A stretch of DNA of 64,000 nucleotides, from contig CAVXIQ010000006.1 in assembly GCA_963761905.1 (NCBI GenBank), positions 62,001-126,000 on the forward strand, read 5' to 3'. Positions 1 to 8,081 of this stretch are shown piece after piece. The position numbers and the translations under genes are program-made. Each line of letters opens with the position of its first letter. Position 1 is the first letter of the stretch. This DNA is from Gaiellasilicea sp963761905 (GTDB taxonomy: Bacteria; Actinomycetota; Thermoleophilia; Gaiellales; Gaiellaceae). Below the pieces are notes generated by a model, which made no database searches, was not told the DNA's origin, and worked only from the letters and a program-made list of their open reading frames with translations.

Positions 1-1
1 G

Positions 2-271
2 ATCGCCGTGCTCGGGGAGCGGCTCGAGCTCGACGTGCTGGTTCGCAACCCGTTCGCGCGGGAGGCAGTGGCGCGCGTGCGGCTCGCCGTCCCCGAGGGC
101 TGGGCGAGGCCCGATCCTCGGGAGATCGCTTTGGCGGCGAGGAGTGAGGGCCACGTGCATTTCTCGCTCGAGGCGGGTGGCTCCGGCCGCCGCTGCCGGA
201 TCGGCGCCGACCTCACCGTGGACGAGACGCCGTTCGGGATCCAGGCCGAGGCGCTGGTGGACGTGACGTGA
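2..271 (+). CDS. C-terminal part of an unidentified protein with an Ig/NEW3-like end domain (5' end outside window)
   Basis: The reading frame is already open at base 2, so this is the tail of a gene that starts upstream. The visible 90 residues alternate short hydrophobic strands with charged turns and read like an all-beta, NEW3- or Ig-like accessory domain of the kind found at the end of bacterial glycosidases and some metallo-hydrolases. No catalytic motif is present. Its stop codon overlaps the GTG start of the next gene (GTGA), so it belongs to the same sugar operon. The function of the full protein cannot be told from this fragment. Confidence 0.55.
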   Translation: MAVLGERLELDVLVRNPFAREAVARVRLAVPEGWARPDPREIALAARSEGHVHFSLEAGGSGRRCRIGADLTVDETPFGIQAEALVDVT

Positions 272-1965
272 CCGACCTCGTTCACGAGTCGCCGGCGTAT
301 CGGCTCGAGCTGTCGCCCGACGGGCTCACGGCGACGCTCTCCTCGCCCCGCGGTGTCGACTGGGCGGCGCTGCGTCCCCTCGCCGCCCTCGATACGGTCG
401 CCGGCTTGGACGAGACCTACGAGGTCTCTCCTCCGCGACGCGAAGGCTCGACCTTCACGATCGAGCGGCGCTCGTCGATCTGGGAGAGCGCGAGCGTCTC
501 GCTCCACTGCGCCGAAGACGCGGTCGAGATCCGGTTTTCCGTACGAGGGCATGGCGAGCTGACCGATGTCAACCTCCTCGGCTATCGCTCGCTGCTTCCG
601 CGGGGCAAGTCGAACGGGTTCATGCCGAGCGGATCCGCCTTCAGAACGCTGTTCTCCCCGAACCCGTCGGATCCGCGTGTTCTTCGCCCGGCTTCCGAGT
701 CGTGCGTGCTCGGGGTCTCGGGCGACGGCGAGCCCGGGCGAGGCCATTGGCTCTTCACTCCGGCGCCGCTCTACCTCGCGCTCAGTCCGGAGGTGGTCGC
801 GACCCCCGGAGCAGCGCCGTGGCTCGACCTTGCGGTCGTCGCGCCCGTGGACGAGCTCGACTTCGTCCAGCTCGTCTACGAGTCGCGGGACGGCGGCTTC
901 TCTCTTCGGCTCGAGTACGAAGGCAAGAGGCGCGTCGCAGGCGTCTTCGAGGCACCCGTACTCCTGCTCACCCCCGGCGCGCGCGATCCATACACGGGCC
1001 TCCGCCGCCATCGCGACGACCTGGCTGACCGCGGGGCGGCGCCCGCGCCGAAGCCGCGCGACCAACCGGCGTGGTGGCGCGAGCCGATCTTCTGCGGCTG
1101 GGGAGCCCAGTGCCGCATCGCGGAATCGGGCAACGGGATCGCGGCCGACCACGCCACCCAGGCGAACTACGACCAGTTCCTCGACCTTCTCGAGCAAGAG
1201 GGCGTCGTGCCCGGAATCGTCGTCCTCGACGACAAGTGGCAGGCCGACTACGGGACGAACGCGCCCGACACCGACAAGTGGCCCGACCTGAAGGGCTGGA
1301 TCGGCGCCCGGCACGAGCGCGGGCAGCAGGTGCTGCTGTGGTGGAAGGCCTGGGATGCGCAGGGCCTCGGCTCCGAGGTGTGCGTCCGCAACCCCGCCGG
1401 CGAGCCCGTCGGGCTCGATCCGTCGAACCCAGCCGCGCGAGAGGTGTTGCGCGAGAGCGTGCAGGCGATGCTGTCGCCCGAAGGACTCGACGCGGACGGT
1501 CTCAAGGTCGACTTCACGGCGCGGACTCCGACTGGCCGCGCTCTCACGCACTACGGGGAGAGCTGGGGAATCGCACTGCTGCACCAGCTGCTGGCGACGG
1601 TCTACACGGCAGCCAAGGAGGCGAAGCCGGACGCACTCGTCATGACGCACACGCCTCACCCGGCTTTCGTCGACGTCACCGACATGATCCGCCTCAACGA
1701 CATGGTCGCCGGTGCCTCTTCGGTCGTGCCCCAGATGCGACATCGCGCCGCGGTCGCCCGAGCCGCCTGCCCCGAGCTCCTGATCGACACCGACGACTGG
1801 AGGATCCCGTCGCTGCTCGAGTGGCGCGAATACCTCGAGGCAAAGCTCGAGCTCGGGATTCCCTCGCTCTACTACGCGGACGGGATCGACGCCACCGGGG
1901 AGCCGTTCGAGCCAGAGGACTACGCCGCGCTGCGCCGCACGTGGGCCGAATGGCGTGCGTCGTGA
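268..1965 (+). CDS. GH36/GH31-like alpha-galactosidase-type glycoside hydrolase
   Basis: 565 residues without a signal peptide, so probably cytoplasmic. The first ~270 residues look like the beta-sandwich domain that precedes the barrel in clan GH-D enzymes. The barrel follows, with IVVLDDKWQADYG where family members place the strand-4 substrate loop, an LLWWKAWD segment, and GLKVDF (Asp415), the usual place of the catalytic nucleophile. The end has LYYADGID. It most likely removes terminal alpha-galactose or a related alpha-hexose from imported oligosaccharides; galactokinase at the far end of the same operon supports this. The GTG start overlaps the preceding stop (GTGA), which fixes the start. 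Assignment to GH36 rather than a GH31 branch is not certain. Confidence 0.72.
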   Translation: MTDLVHESPAYRLELSPDGLTATLSSPRGVDWAALRPLAALDTVAGLDETYEVSPPRREGSTFTIERRSSIWESASVSLHCAEDAVEIRFSVRGHGELTDVNLLGYRSLLPRGKSNGFMPSGSAFRTLFSPNPSDPRVLRPASESCVLGVSGDGEPGRGHWLFTPAPLYLALSPEVVATPGAAPWLDLAVVAPVDELDFVQLVYESRDGGFSLRLEYEGKRRVAGVFEAPVLLLTPGARDPYTGLRRHRDDLADRGAAPAPKPRDQPAWWREPIFCGWGAQCRIAESGNGIAADHATQANYDQFLDLLEQEGVVPGIVVLDDKWQADYGTNAPDTDKWPDLKGWIGARHERGQQVLLWWKAWDAQGLGSEVCVRNPAGEPVGLDPSNPAAREVLRESVQAMLSPEGLDADGLKVDFTARTPTGRALTHYGESWGIALLHQLLATVYTAAKEAKPDALVMTHTPHPAFVDVTDMIRLNDMVAGASSVVPQMRHRAAVARAACPELLIDTDDWRIPSLLEWREYLEAKLELGIPSLYYADGIDATGEPFEPEDYAALRRTWAEWRAS

Positions 1966-2987
1966 GCGCCGACGGCCCGAGGCGGCAACCCACGCTTGCC
2001 GACCTCGCCCGCGAGGCTGGCACGTCTGCGTCGACCGCGTCGAGGGCGCTCAGCGGCCGTGGCTATGTCTCGCCGATCGTCCGCGATCGGCTGCTCGAGG
2101 TGGCCGAACGCCTCGGATACGTTCCAAACGCCTCGGCGCGCACGCTGAAACAGCGGACGAGCCGCGTCGTCGGGGTCGCCGTCACCGAGCTCGGCAACCA
2201 GTTCTACGCGCGTCTCGCGGCGGGGATCGAGCAGGTCCTCCGGGAGGCGGATTACCAGATAGTGCTCGTCTCGGACAACAGCGATCGTGAGCAGGAGCTG
2301 GCGTGCGCGCGGGCGTTCCTCGCCATGCGCGCCGCGGGGGTGATCATCACCCCCGCGGATCGGGAGGCCGCTGCTCTGCTCGCGCGGAACGGGGTCGGCG
2401 TCGTCGAGGTCGATCGCCGGCTCGCCGAGGTGCCGTGCGATGCAGTCGTGATCGACAACGAGCTCGGCGGCAGAATCGCCACGACGCACCTGCTCGAGTT
2501 CGGGCACCGCCGGATCGGTCTCCTCGTCGCGAACACGGACTGGACGACCGACGTGGGGCGGCTGCGCGGGTACTGCGCCGCTCACGCCCTCGCAGGCGTC
2601 GAGCTCGACGAGCGGCTGATCGTCCCGATCGGATTCCATGCGGCCGATACCGAGCCGCGAATCGCACGACTGCTCGACGAGCAAGCCCCGACGGCGCTCT
2701 TCGCCGCGAACAATCTGCTGGCCGAGCACGCCTGGAACGTGCTCCGGGATCGAGGCCTCCGGCTGCCGCACGACATCTCGCTCGTCGGCTTCGACGACGT
2801 GCAGTGGACCTCGATGGTCGAGCCCGGAATCACCGTCGTCGCTCAGCCGACGCTCGAGCTTGGCCGACGAGCTGCAGCGCTGCTACTCCGGCGGATCGAT
2901 GATCCGGACGGAGAGCTCGGGTTCGAGTGTCTCGAGCCGACGCTCGTCGTCCGCGGCTCGGTGGCTCAGCCGTACGCCAACGCCTGA
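1962..2987 (+). CDS. LacI-family transcriptional regulator of the first sugar operon
   Basis: 341 residues. The N-terminus is a LacI helix-turn-helix and hinge: TLADLAREAGTSASTASRAL, then the hinge segment YVPNASARTLK. The rest is a periplasmic-binding-protein-like effector domain, including VVIDNELGG and LVGFDDVQWTSM. GTG at 1962 overlaps the upstream stop (GTGA) and places the helix-turn-helix at the N-terminus as usual; the open frame extends much further upstream only as a shadow. A likely target is the site at 3065-3078, directly downstream and in front of the binding-protein gene. The inducer is presumably a mono- or disaccharide released by the neighbouring glycosidases (inference). 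Confidence 0.9.
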   Translation: MSADGPRRQPTLADLAREAGTSASTASRALSGRGYVSPIVRDRLLEVAERLGYVPNASARTLKQRTSRVVGVAVTELGNQFYARLAAGIEQVLREADYQIVLVSDNSDREQELACARAFLAMRAAGVIITPADREAAALLARNGVGVVEVDRRLAEVPCDAVVIDNELGGRIATTHLLEFGHRRIGLLVANTDWTTDVGRLRGYCAAHALAGVELDERLIVPIGFHAADTEPRIARLLDEQAPTALFAANNLLAEHAWNVLRDRGLRLPHDISLVGFDDVQWTSMVEPGITVVAQPTLELGRRAAALLLRRIDDPDGELGFECLEPTLVVRGSVAQPYANA

Positions 2988-3044
2988 AGCGAGAACGCTC
3001 GACGATCGCCGCCATCCACGACCAGCAGGGTTTCCGGACGCACC

Positions 3045-3073
3045 TTGCAACGGCGATGTGCATGTGGTTACGT
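3045..3073 (+). promoter_or_regulatory. Candidate promoter for the ABC-transporter part of the first operon
   Basis: TTGCAA at 3045-3050 and TTACGT at 3068-3073 are 17 bases apart and resemble -35 and -10 boxes. They lie in the 143-base gap between the LacI gene and the binding-protein gene, where an internal promoter is expected. The -10 box lies inside the operator-like site at 3065-3078. The match to consensus is partial. Confidence 0.35.
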
Positions 3074-3078
3074 TCTCA
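3065..3078 (-). promoter_or_regulatory. LacI-type operator
   Basis: Read on the minus strand the site is TGAGAACGTAACCA. It shares 12 of 14 bases with the site at 40766-40779 and carries the same half-site TGAGAACG; the LacI/CcpA-type consensus is TGTAAACGTTTACA. It overlaps the proposed -10 box, a repressing position. The regulator is probably the LacI encoded just upstream. Confidence 0.45.
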
Positions 3079-3130
3079 CACATGGACGTTTTTGGGGTCT
3101 CAGCACCTCATCACCTGGAGGGTAGAAACG

Positions 3131-4496
3131 ATGACTAGACGCTGGACGCGGATCGCGCTGCTCCTCGCCGGAGCAGCGCTTGGTGTGATCCTTGTGGCGG
3201 GCTCCGCAAGCGCACGGGTGGCGAAGTCGACCGGCGCGACATCTGCGCAGGCGGGCGTCACGCTCAACATCTATGGCATGGGCGGGCGTGATGACGTCGC
3301 CCAGGGCCGGCTGGACATCGCGAACAAGGTGATCCGCGACCTCGGCAACACGGTCAACAACCCGGTCGGAGGCTTCAACGACCAGGCCTTCCTCGCGAGG
3401 TTGGCGGCCCGCGACATTCCGGATCTCGTCTACATGGATCGCAACCTGGTCGGCACCTATGCCGCACGGAACGCGTTGGTGCCACTCGCCAACTGTCTGG
3501 CGGCGGAGAAGATCGACCGCAAGATGTACCGTGCCGCGGCGCTCAGCCAGGTGACGTACAAGGGGCAGTTGTACGCGCTGCCCGAGTTCACGAACCAGAT
3601 CACGTTGATCGTGAACAACAACGTGGCGCAGCAGGCCGGCGTGGCTGTTGCGGACATCCAGACCACCAACCTGGTCAAGCTCCGGCAGGCGAACAAGAAG
3701 ATGCTCCGGACCGACGGCGGCCGGGTCACCCGGATCGGCGTCGACCCGAAGCTGCCCGAGTTCTTCCCGCTCTGGGTGAAGCGCTACGGCGCCGATCTGA
3801 TCTCGAAGGACGGCCTCAAGGCCCAGCTGAACTCGAGGCAGGCAGTGGCGGCGCTCACCTACTCGGTCTCCCTGATCAACGATCACGGCGGTTGGAACCG
3901 GTTCAAGGCGTTCCGCGACACGTTCGACTACTTCGGGCGAATCAACCCGATGTCCGGGAACCAAATGGGCGCAACTCCCTTCGAGATCCTTCTGGTACAA
4001 CGTCCTCGCTGAGGGCGCGCCGGTGAACATCACGGCGAAGTACTGGACGAACCTGAAGGGCGGCCCGCTGACCATGTTGAGTGGTAGCGGCTGGGCGATC
4101 CCACGTGGTGCGAAGAACCCCGGCTTGGCCTGCAAGTTCATGAAGGCGATGACCGCGGTCGACACGTGGAAGGCCGTTGCGAAGAGCCGTTACGACCTGC
4201 GCAAGCGGCAAGGCCGGGCGTTCACCGGTCTCTACACCGCGAATACGCAGGCTGACGTCAAGATCTACGAGGACATCTACCAGGCGGTAGGGAACAAGGA
4301 CTTCGACGACGCGGTCACACTGCTCGTTCGCGCCCCGAGGTACGGCTTCGCGATCCCGCTCTCACCTGCGAGCGCCGAGTTCCGGCAGGCGTGGCTCGAC
4401 GCGGTGAACCGCGTCCTCGAGGGTCGCCAGAGCCCGCGCCAGGCGCTCGACCAAGCGCAGCGCGAGGCCCAGGCCGCGATCAACAAAGCGAGGTAA
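3131..4496 (+). CDS. ABC sugar transporter substrate-binding protein (single-base frameshift)
   Basis: About 454 residues once one frameshift is repaired. The ATG at 3131 follows GGAGGG at 3117-3122. A Sec signal peptide (TRRWTRIALLLAGAALGVIL then ASA) precedes a family 1 extracellular solute-binding fold, including LYALPEF and PLWVKRYG. Near 3986 the frame breaks: one extra base splits the gene, and dropping it restores SFWYNVLAEGAPVNITAKYW in the downstream frame ending at 4496. Both halves look like one intact binding protein, so a sequencing indel is more likely than a dead gene. No lipobox cysteine is seen. It delivers sugar to the two permeases that follow. The ligand is unknown; mannose- or galactose-containing oligosaccharides are inferred from context. 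Confidence 0.85.
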
Positions 4497-4505
4497 GCAC
4501 CGCCG

Positions 4506-5486
4506 TTGGCGGCCGCCGCCGGCAGCAACGCAGCGACGGGTCCCCCCTCAGGGACCCGTCGCTCGCGGTCCCGCTTCAGGGAGCGGGAGACCTGGACGGC
4601 CTACCTCTTCATCCTCCCGTGGGTGATCGGCTTCCTCGCGCTGACCGCCGGTCCGATGGTCGCGAGCCTCTACTTCTCGTTCACCGACTACGGCGTCCAG
4701 CAGATCGCCGGATTCGAGCCCACGAACCGCGTGGGGTTCGACAATTATCGCCAGCTCCTCGACGACCCCCGGATCGGTCTCTCGCTCAAGAACACGTTCA
4801 TCTACACGATCATGACCGTCCCGGCGAAGATGGCCGTGGCGCTCGGGCTTGCGCTGATCCTCGCGCGGCTCGCCTTTGCGTCCGGCTTCTTCCGGACTGT
4901 CTTCTATCTCCCCGACATCACGCCTCCGGTCGCGATCGGGATCATGATCCTCGTCCTCTTCAACGGCTCGACGGGAGTCGTCAACCGCGCGCTCGAGTTC
5001 ATCGGGATCCCAGGCCCGTTCTGGACGACCGATCCGACCTGGATCAAGCCGGCTCTCGCGATCATGAGCGTCTGGACGGTGGGCGGGACGATGGTCATCT
5101 ACCTCGCGGCACTGAAGGCCGTCCCGACCCATCTCTACGAGGCGGCCGCGATCGACGGTGCCGGGCCGTGGCGACGCTTCTTCAACATCACGCTGCCGCT
5201 GATCAGCCCCGCGCTGTTCTTCACGTTCATCGTGCTCACGATCGCCGGCCTCCAGACCTTCACAGAGGTCTTCACGGCGTTCTTCGGGGCCGGATCGACC
5301 GGCGCGGAAGATCCCGACGCCGCGCTGATGAGCGTCGTCTATCTCTTCCGGCAGGCGTTCACGTTCTTCAACATGGGGTTCGCCTCGGCCATGGCTTGGC
5401 TGCTGTTCGCGATCATCATGGTGATCACCGGGATCCAGTTTCTCGTCAGCCGCCGGTTCGTCTTCTACCAGGGTGACTCGCGGTGA
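4506..5486 (+). CDS. Sugar ABC transporter permease, MalF/UgpA-type
   Basis: 326 residues with about six membrane helices and the cytoplasmic EAA loop, YEAAAIDGAGPWRRFF, which docks on the ATPase. The TTG start at 4506 lies after a GAGG at the end of the binding-protein gene; no better start exists before the first helix (TAYLFILPWVIGFL). It forms the importer with the next gene and the preceding binding protein. No ATPase is encoded in this operon; the MsmK-type ATPase at 40841 is the only candidate in the window. Confidence 0.9.
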   Translation: MAAAAGSNAATGPPSGTRRSRSRFRERETWTAYLFILPWVIGFLALTAGPMVASLYFSFTDYGVQQIAGFEPTNRVGFDNYRQLLDDPRIGLSLKNTFIYTIMTVPAKMAVALGLALILARLAFASGFFRTVFYLPDITPPVAIGIMILVLFNGSTGVVNRALEFIGIPGPFWTTDPTWIKPALAIMSVWTVGGTMVIYLAALKAVPTHLYEAAAIDGAGPWRRFFNITLPLISPALFFTFIVLTIAGLQTFTEVFTAFFGAGSTGAEDPDAALMSVVYLFRQAFTFFNMGFASAMAWLLFAIIMVITGIQFLVSRRFVFYQGDSR

Positions 5487-6517
5487 GCACCGGCGGCCAG
5501 CCCAACCTTCCGACGGCCGGCGCGGGCGTCGCGACCCCACGCGTCGGCTCGGGAATGCTCGGGCGGGCGCTCGGCCGGGGCCGAGGTCAGGGAGGCGGTC
5601 CCAGGTTCGGACGGCTCCGGTCCGGGATCTTCATGGCCCTACTCGCCGGGATCTCGATCCTCGCGCTGTATCCATTCGTCTGGCTCTTCAGCGCGTCGTT
5701 CAAGCCTCAGGGCGACGTCTTCGACAACCGGCTCATTCCGCGCGACTGGCAGTGGAACTACACCGGCGACCCGACCCCCGTCCCCGGCGACGAGCGTCTC
5801 TTCGCGCTCCCCGACCTGCCAATGCTCTCGTGGATCTGGAACAGCGTCTGGATCGGGCTGCTCGCTGCCAGCATCGTCGCCGTCTCGAGCGCGATCGTCG
5901 CCTTCGCGTTCGCCTACTTCCGCTTCCCCGGGCGGAACGTGTTGTTCGGGCTCATCCTCGCGACGATGATGCTGCCTGGAGCGGTGACGATGATCCCCGT
6001 CTACCTGATCTGGAACGAGATCACCAAGCTCACGAGCGAGGCGGGAGCGCTCGCATTCATGCCCGACATCGGCGTCAACACGCAGTACCCGCTGTGGGTG
6101 CCGAACTTCTTCGGCAGCGCCTTCTACATCTTCCTCCTGCGCCAGTTCTTCCTCGGGATCCCGCGCGAGCTGTTCGAGGCCTCGCGCATGGACGGGGACA
6201 GCTACTTCTCGATGTTCCGGAGAATCGCGCTTCCGCTTGCGAAACCAGCTTTGATCGTCGTCTTCATCTTCGAGCTGCAGGCGAAGTGGTTCGACCTGAT
6301 CACGCCGCTCATCTACCTCCGGGACACCGCCCTCTACACGCTCCCGCTCGGACTGAAGACGATTCTCGACCAGCAGGGCGCCGGTGGCGGCGGTGAGGGA
6401 CGCTGGGAGATCATCATGGCCGGAACCGTGATCACGGTTCTGCCGATGGTGATTCTGTTCGCGATCTTCCAGCGGTTCTTCGTCGAGGGCATCGCCACCC
6501 AGGGACGGAAGGGCTAG
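5483..6517 (+). CDS. Carbohydrate ABC transporter permease, MalG/UgpE-type
   Basis: 344 residues with six predicted membrane helices and an EAA loop, FEASRMDGDSYFSMF. The N-terminal ~45 residues are rich in Gly and Arg and lie before the first helix. The GTG start overlaps the preceding stop (GTGA). It is the second half of the permease heterodimer of the first sugar importer. Confidence 0.9.
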   Translation: MSTGGQPNLPTAGAGVATPRVGSGMLGRALGRGRGQGGGPRFGRLRSGIFMALLAGISILALYPFVWLFSASFKPQGDVFDNRLIPRDWQWNYTGDPTPVPGDERLFALPDLPMLSWIWNSVWIGLLAASIVAVSSAIVAFAFAYFRFPGRNVLFGLILATMMLPGAVTMIPVYLIWNEITKLTSEAGALAFMPDIGVNTQYPLWVPNFFGSAFYIFLLRQFFLGIPRELFEASRMDGDSYFSMFRRIALPLAKPALIVVFIFELQAKWFDLITPLIYLRDTALYTLPLGLKTILDQQGAGGGGEGRWEIIMAGTVITVLPMVILFAIFQRFFVEGIATQGRKG

Positions 6518-7518
6518 TGACGACGGCTGGCGCGGCCAGCGCCGTCCCGGACGGTTCGGTTGCCGTGCGGCCGGCGTACGTGCTCGGCCTCGACATCGGC
6601 GGTACGAAGCTGGCGGCAGGCGTGGTCGACCGTACCGGGAAGATCCTCTCTTTCGCCGTCGAGTCGACAAGGGCGGAGGAAGGGCCTGCGCGAGGCCTCG
6701 AGCGCCTGTTCGGGATCGGCCGCCGCGCGATCGCGGAATCGGGAGTCGATTCCGCAGACGTCGTCGGGGTCGGGATCGGGGCGGGTGGCCCTCTCGACAC
6801 TCGCCTCGGGATCCTCACGGCCCCGCCGCACCTGCCCGGCTGGCTGGAGGTGCCGCTGGCTGCGCAAGCCGAGCACGCCTTCGAGTTGCCCGTCGCAGTG
6901 GAGAACGATGCGACGGCCGCCGCTGCCGGCGAGCACCGCTACGGGGCAGGCGCCGGGACGAGCCATATGGTCTATCTGACGATCTCTACCGGGGTCGGAG
7001 GCGGGATCGTGATCGATGGGCGGCTCTATCGGGGCGCGAGCGGCAACGGCGGCGAACTCGGCCACGTGACGGTCGACTGCGACGGCCGGCTCTGCCGCGG
7101 CTGCGGCCGCAAGGGCTGTCTCGAGGCCTTTGTCTCGGGCACCTCGATCGCCGAGCGGGCGGCCGAAGCAGGGATGGGTGCGGTGACGGCGGGCGAGGTC
7201 GCAGCGGAGGCCCGCGACGGCAACCCGATCGCCACCCGGGTCTGGAACGAGACGACGGAGGCGCTCGCCTGCGGACTCACCTCTATCGTCAACCTGTTCG
7301 AACCACAGCTCGTCGTCCTTGGCGGGGGCGTGGTCAGCGGAACCGGTGAACAGCTGCTCGGGCCGGTTCGGGATCGCGTCCGCACGGATGCGATGCGGCC
7401 CGCCGCGGGCGCCGCGCGGATCGTCCAGGCCGCGCTCGGCCCTCAGGTCGGCGTGGTCGGGGCGGCGGCTATCGCGTGGGAGCGCGCCGCCGCTGACAAC
7501 CTGCTCGCGCATGACTGA
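6517..7518 (+). CDS. ROK-family sugar kinase (glucokinase-like)
   Basis: 333 residues. The ATP-binding motif LDIGGTK starts near residue 25. The ROK sugar/catalytic motif ENDATAAA is in the middle, and the zinc-binding signature CDGRLCRGCGRKGCLE begins at Cys188 after GELGH. There is no N-terminal DNA-binding domain, so it is a kinase rather than a NagC-type repressor. It probably phosphorylates glucose, mannose or N-acetylhexosamine released by the operon's glycosidases. The GTG start shares one base with the preceding TAG. Confidence 0.88.
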   Translation: MTTAGAASAVPDGSVAVRPAYVLGLDIGGTKLAAGVVDRTGKILSFAVESTRAEEGPARGLERLFGIGRRAIAESGVDSADVVGVGIGAGGPLDTRLGILTAPPHLPGWLEVPLAAQAEHAFELPVAVENDATAAAAGEHRYGAGAGTSHMVYLTISTGVGGGIVIDGRLYRGASGNGGELGHVTVDCDGRLCRGCGRKGCLEAFVSGTSIAERAAEAGMGAVTAGEVAAEARDGNPIATRVWNETTEALACGLTSIVNLFEPQLVVLGGGVVSGTGEQLLGPVRDRVRTDAMRPAAGAARIVQAALGPQVGVVGAAAIAWERAAADNLLAHD

Positions 7519-8081
7519 CGCGGGCAGCCGCGCGCTTGCCGAGCACCTCGCGCTGGCCACTGGGGCCGAGTCCCTCTTGCCGGTCGTGGCTGCGGTAGGG
7601 CAACTCGTCGTGGATTGCTTCTCAGCAGGCGGGCGGGTCTACACCTTCGGGAACGGCGGTAGCTCAGTCGACGCGAACCACTTCGCGGAGGAGCTCGTCG
7701 GCCGTTTTCGTCGCGAGCGTCGTCCGCTGCCGGCACAGTCGCTCGCGGTCGACTCCGCCGCGCTCACCTGCATCGCGAACGACTACTCCTTCGAACAGGT
7801 CTTCGAGCGACAGGTGCAGGCGTTCGTGCAGAGCCGGGGACGTCGTCGTCGCCTTCTCGACGAGCGGGCGCTCTCCGAACGTCGTCCGCGGTCTCGCCGC
7901 CGCCGGGAGCGCCGGCGCGACGACCGTCCTCTTCGGCGGCGGGGACGGCGGGCCCGCGCTCGAGCACGCCGACCACGCGCTCCTCGTCCCGTCGGAGTCG
8001 ACCGCGAGGATCCAGGAGCTCCACGTCTTCCTGCTCCACGTCGTCATCGACCGGGTCGACCGCTGGGCCGCCGGCGAATGA
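7511..8081 (+). CDS. SIS-domain phosphosugar isomerase, GmhA-like (single-base frameshift)
   Basis: About 189 residues after repair. The N-terminal part contains the sugar-phosphate loop FGNGGSSVDANHFAEEL typical of sedoheptulose-7-phosphate isomerase-like SIS proteins. The frame breaks in the G run at 7836-7839. Removing one G restores GDVVVAFSTSGRSPNVV and then IQELHVFLLHVVID, the expected C-terminal helix, ending at TGA 8079-8081. The ATG at 7511 overlaps the kinase stop by 8 bases. It probably isomerises a phosphosugar produced by the neighbouring kinase; the exact substrate is not visible. Confidence 0.78.

Noticed and set aside
1071..1961. Long N-terminal extension of the LacI gene in the same frame
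   Set aside because: It translates to Arg-rich sequence antiparallel to the well-conserved glycosidase frame; the GTGA overlap at 1962 and the LacI helix-turn-helix fix the true start.
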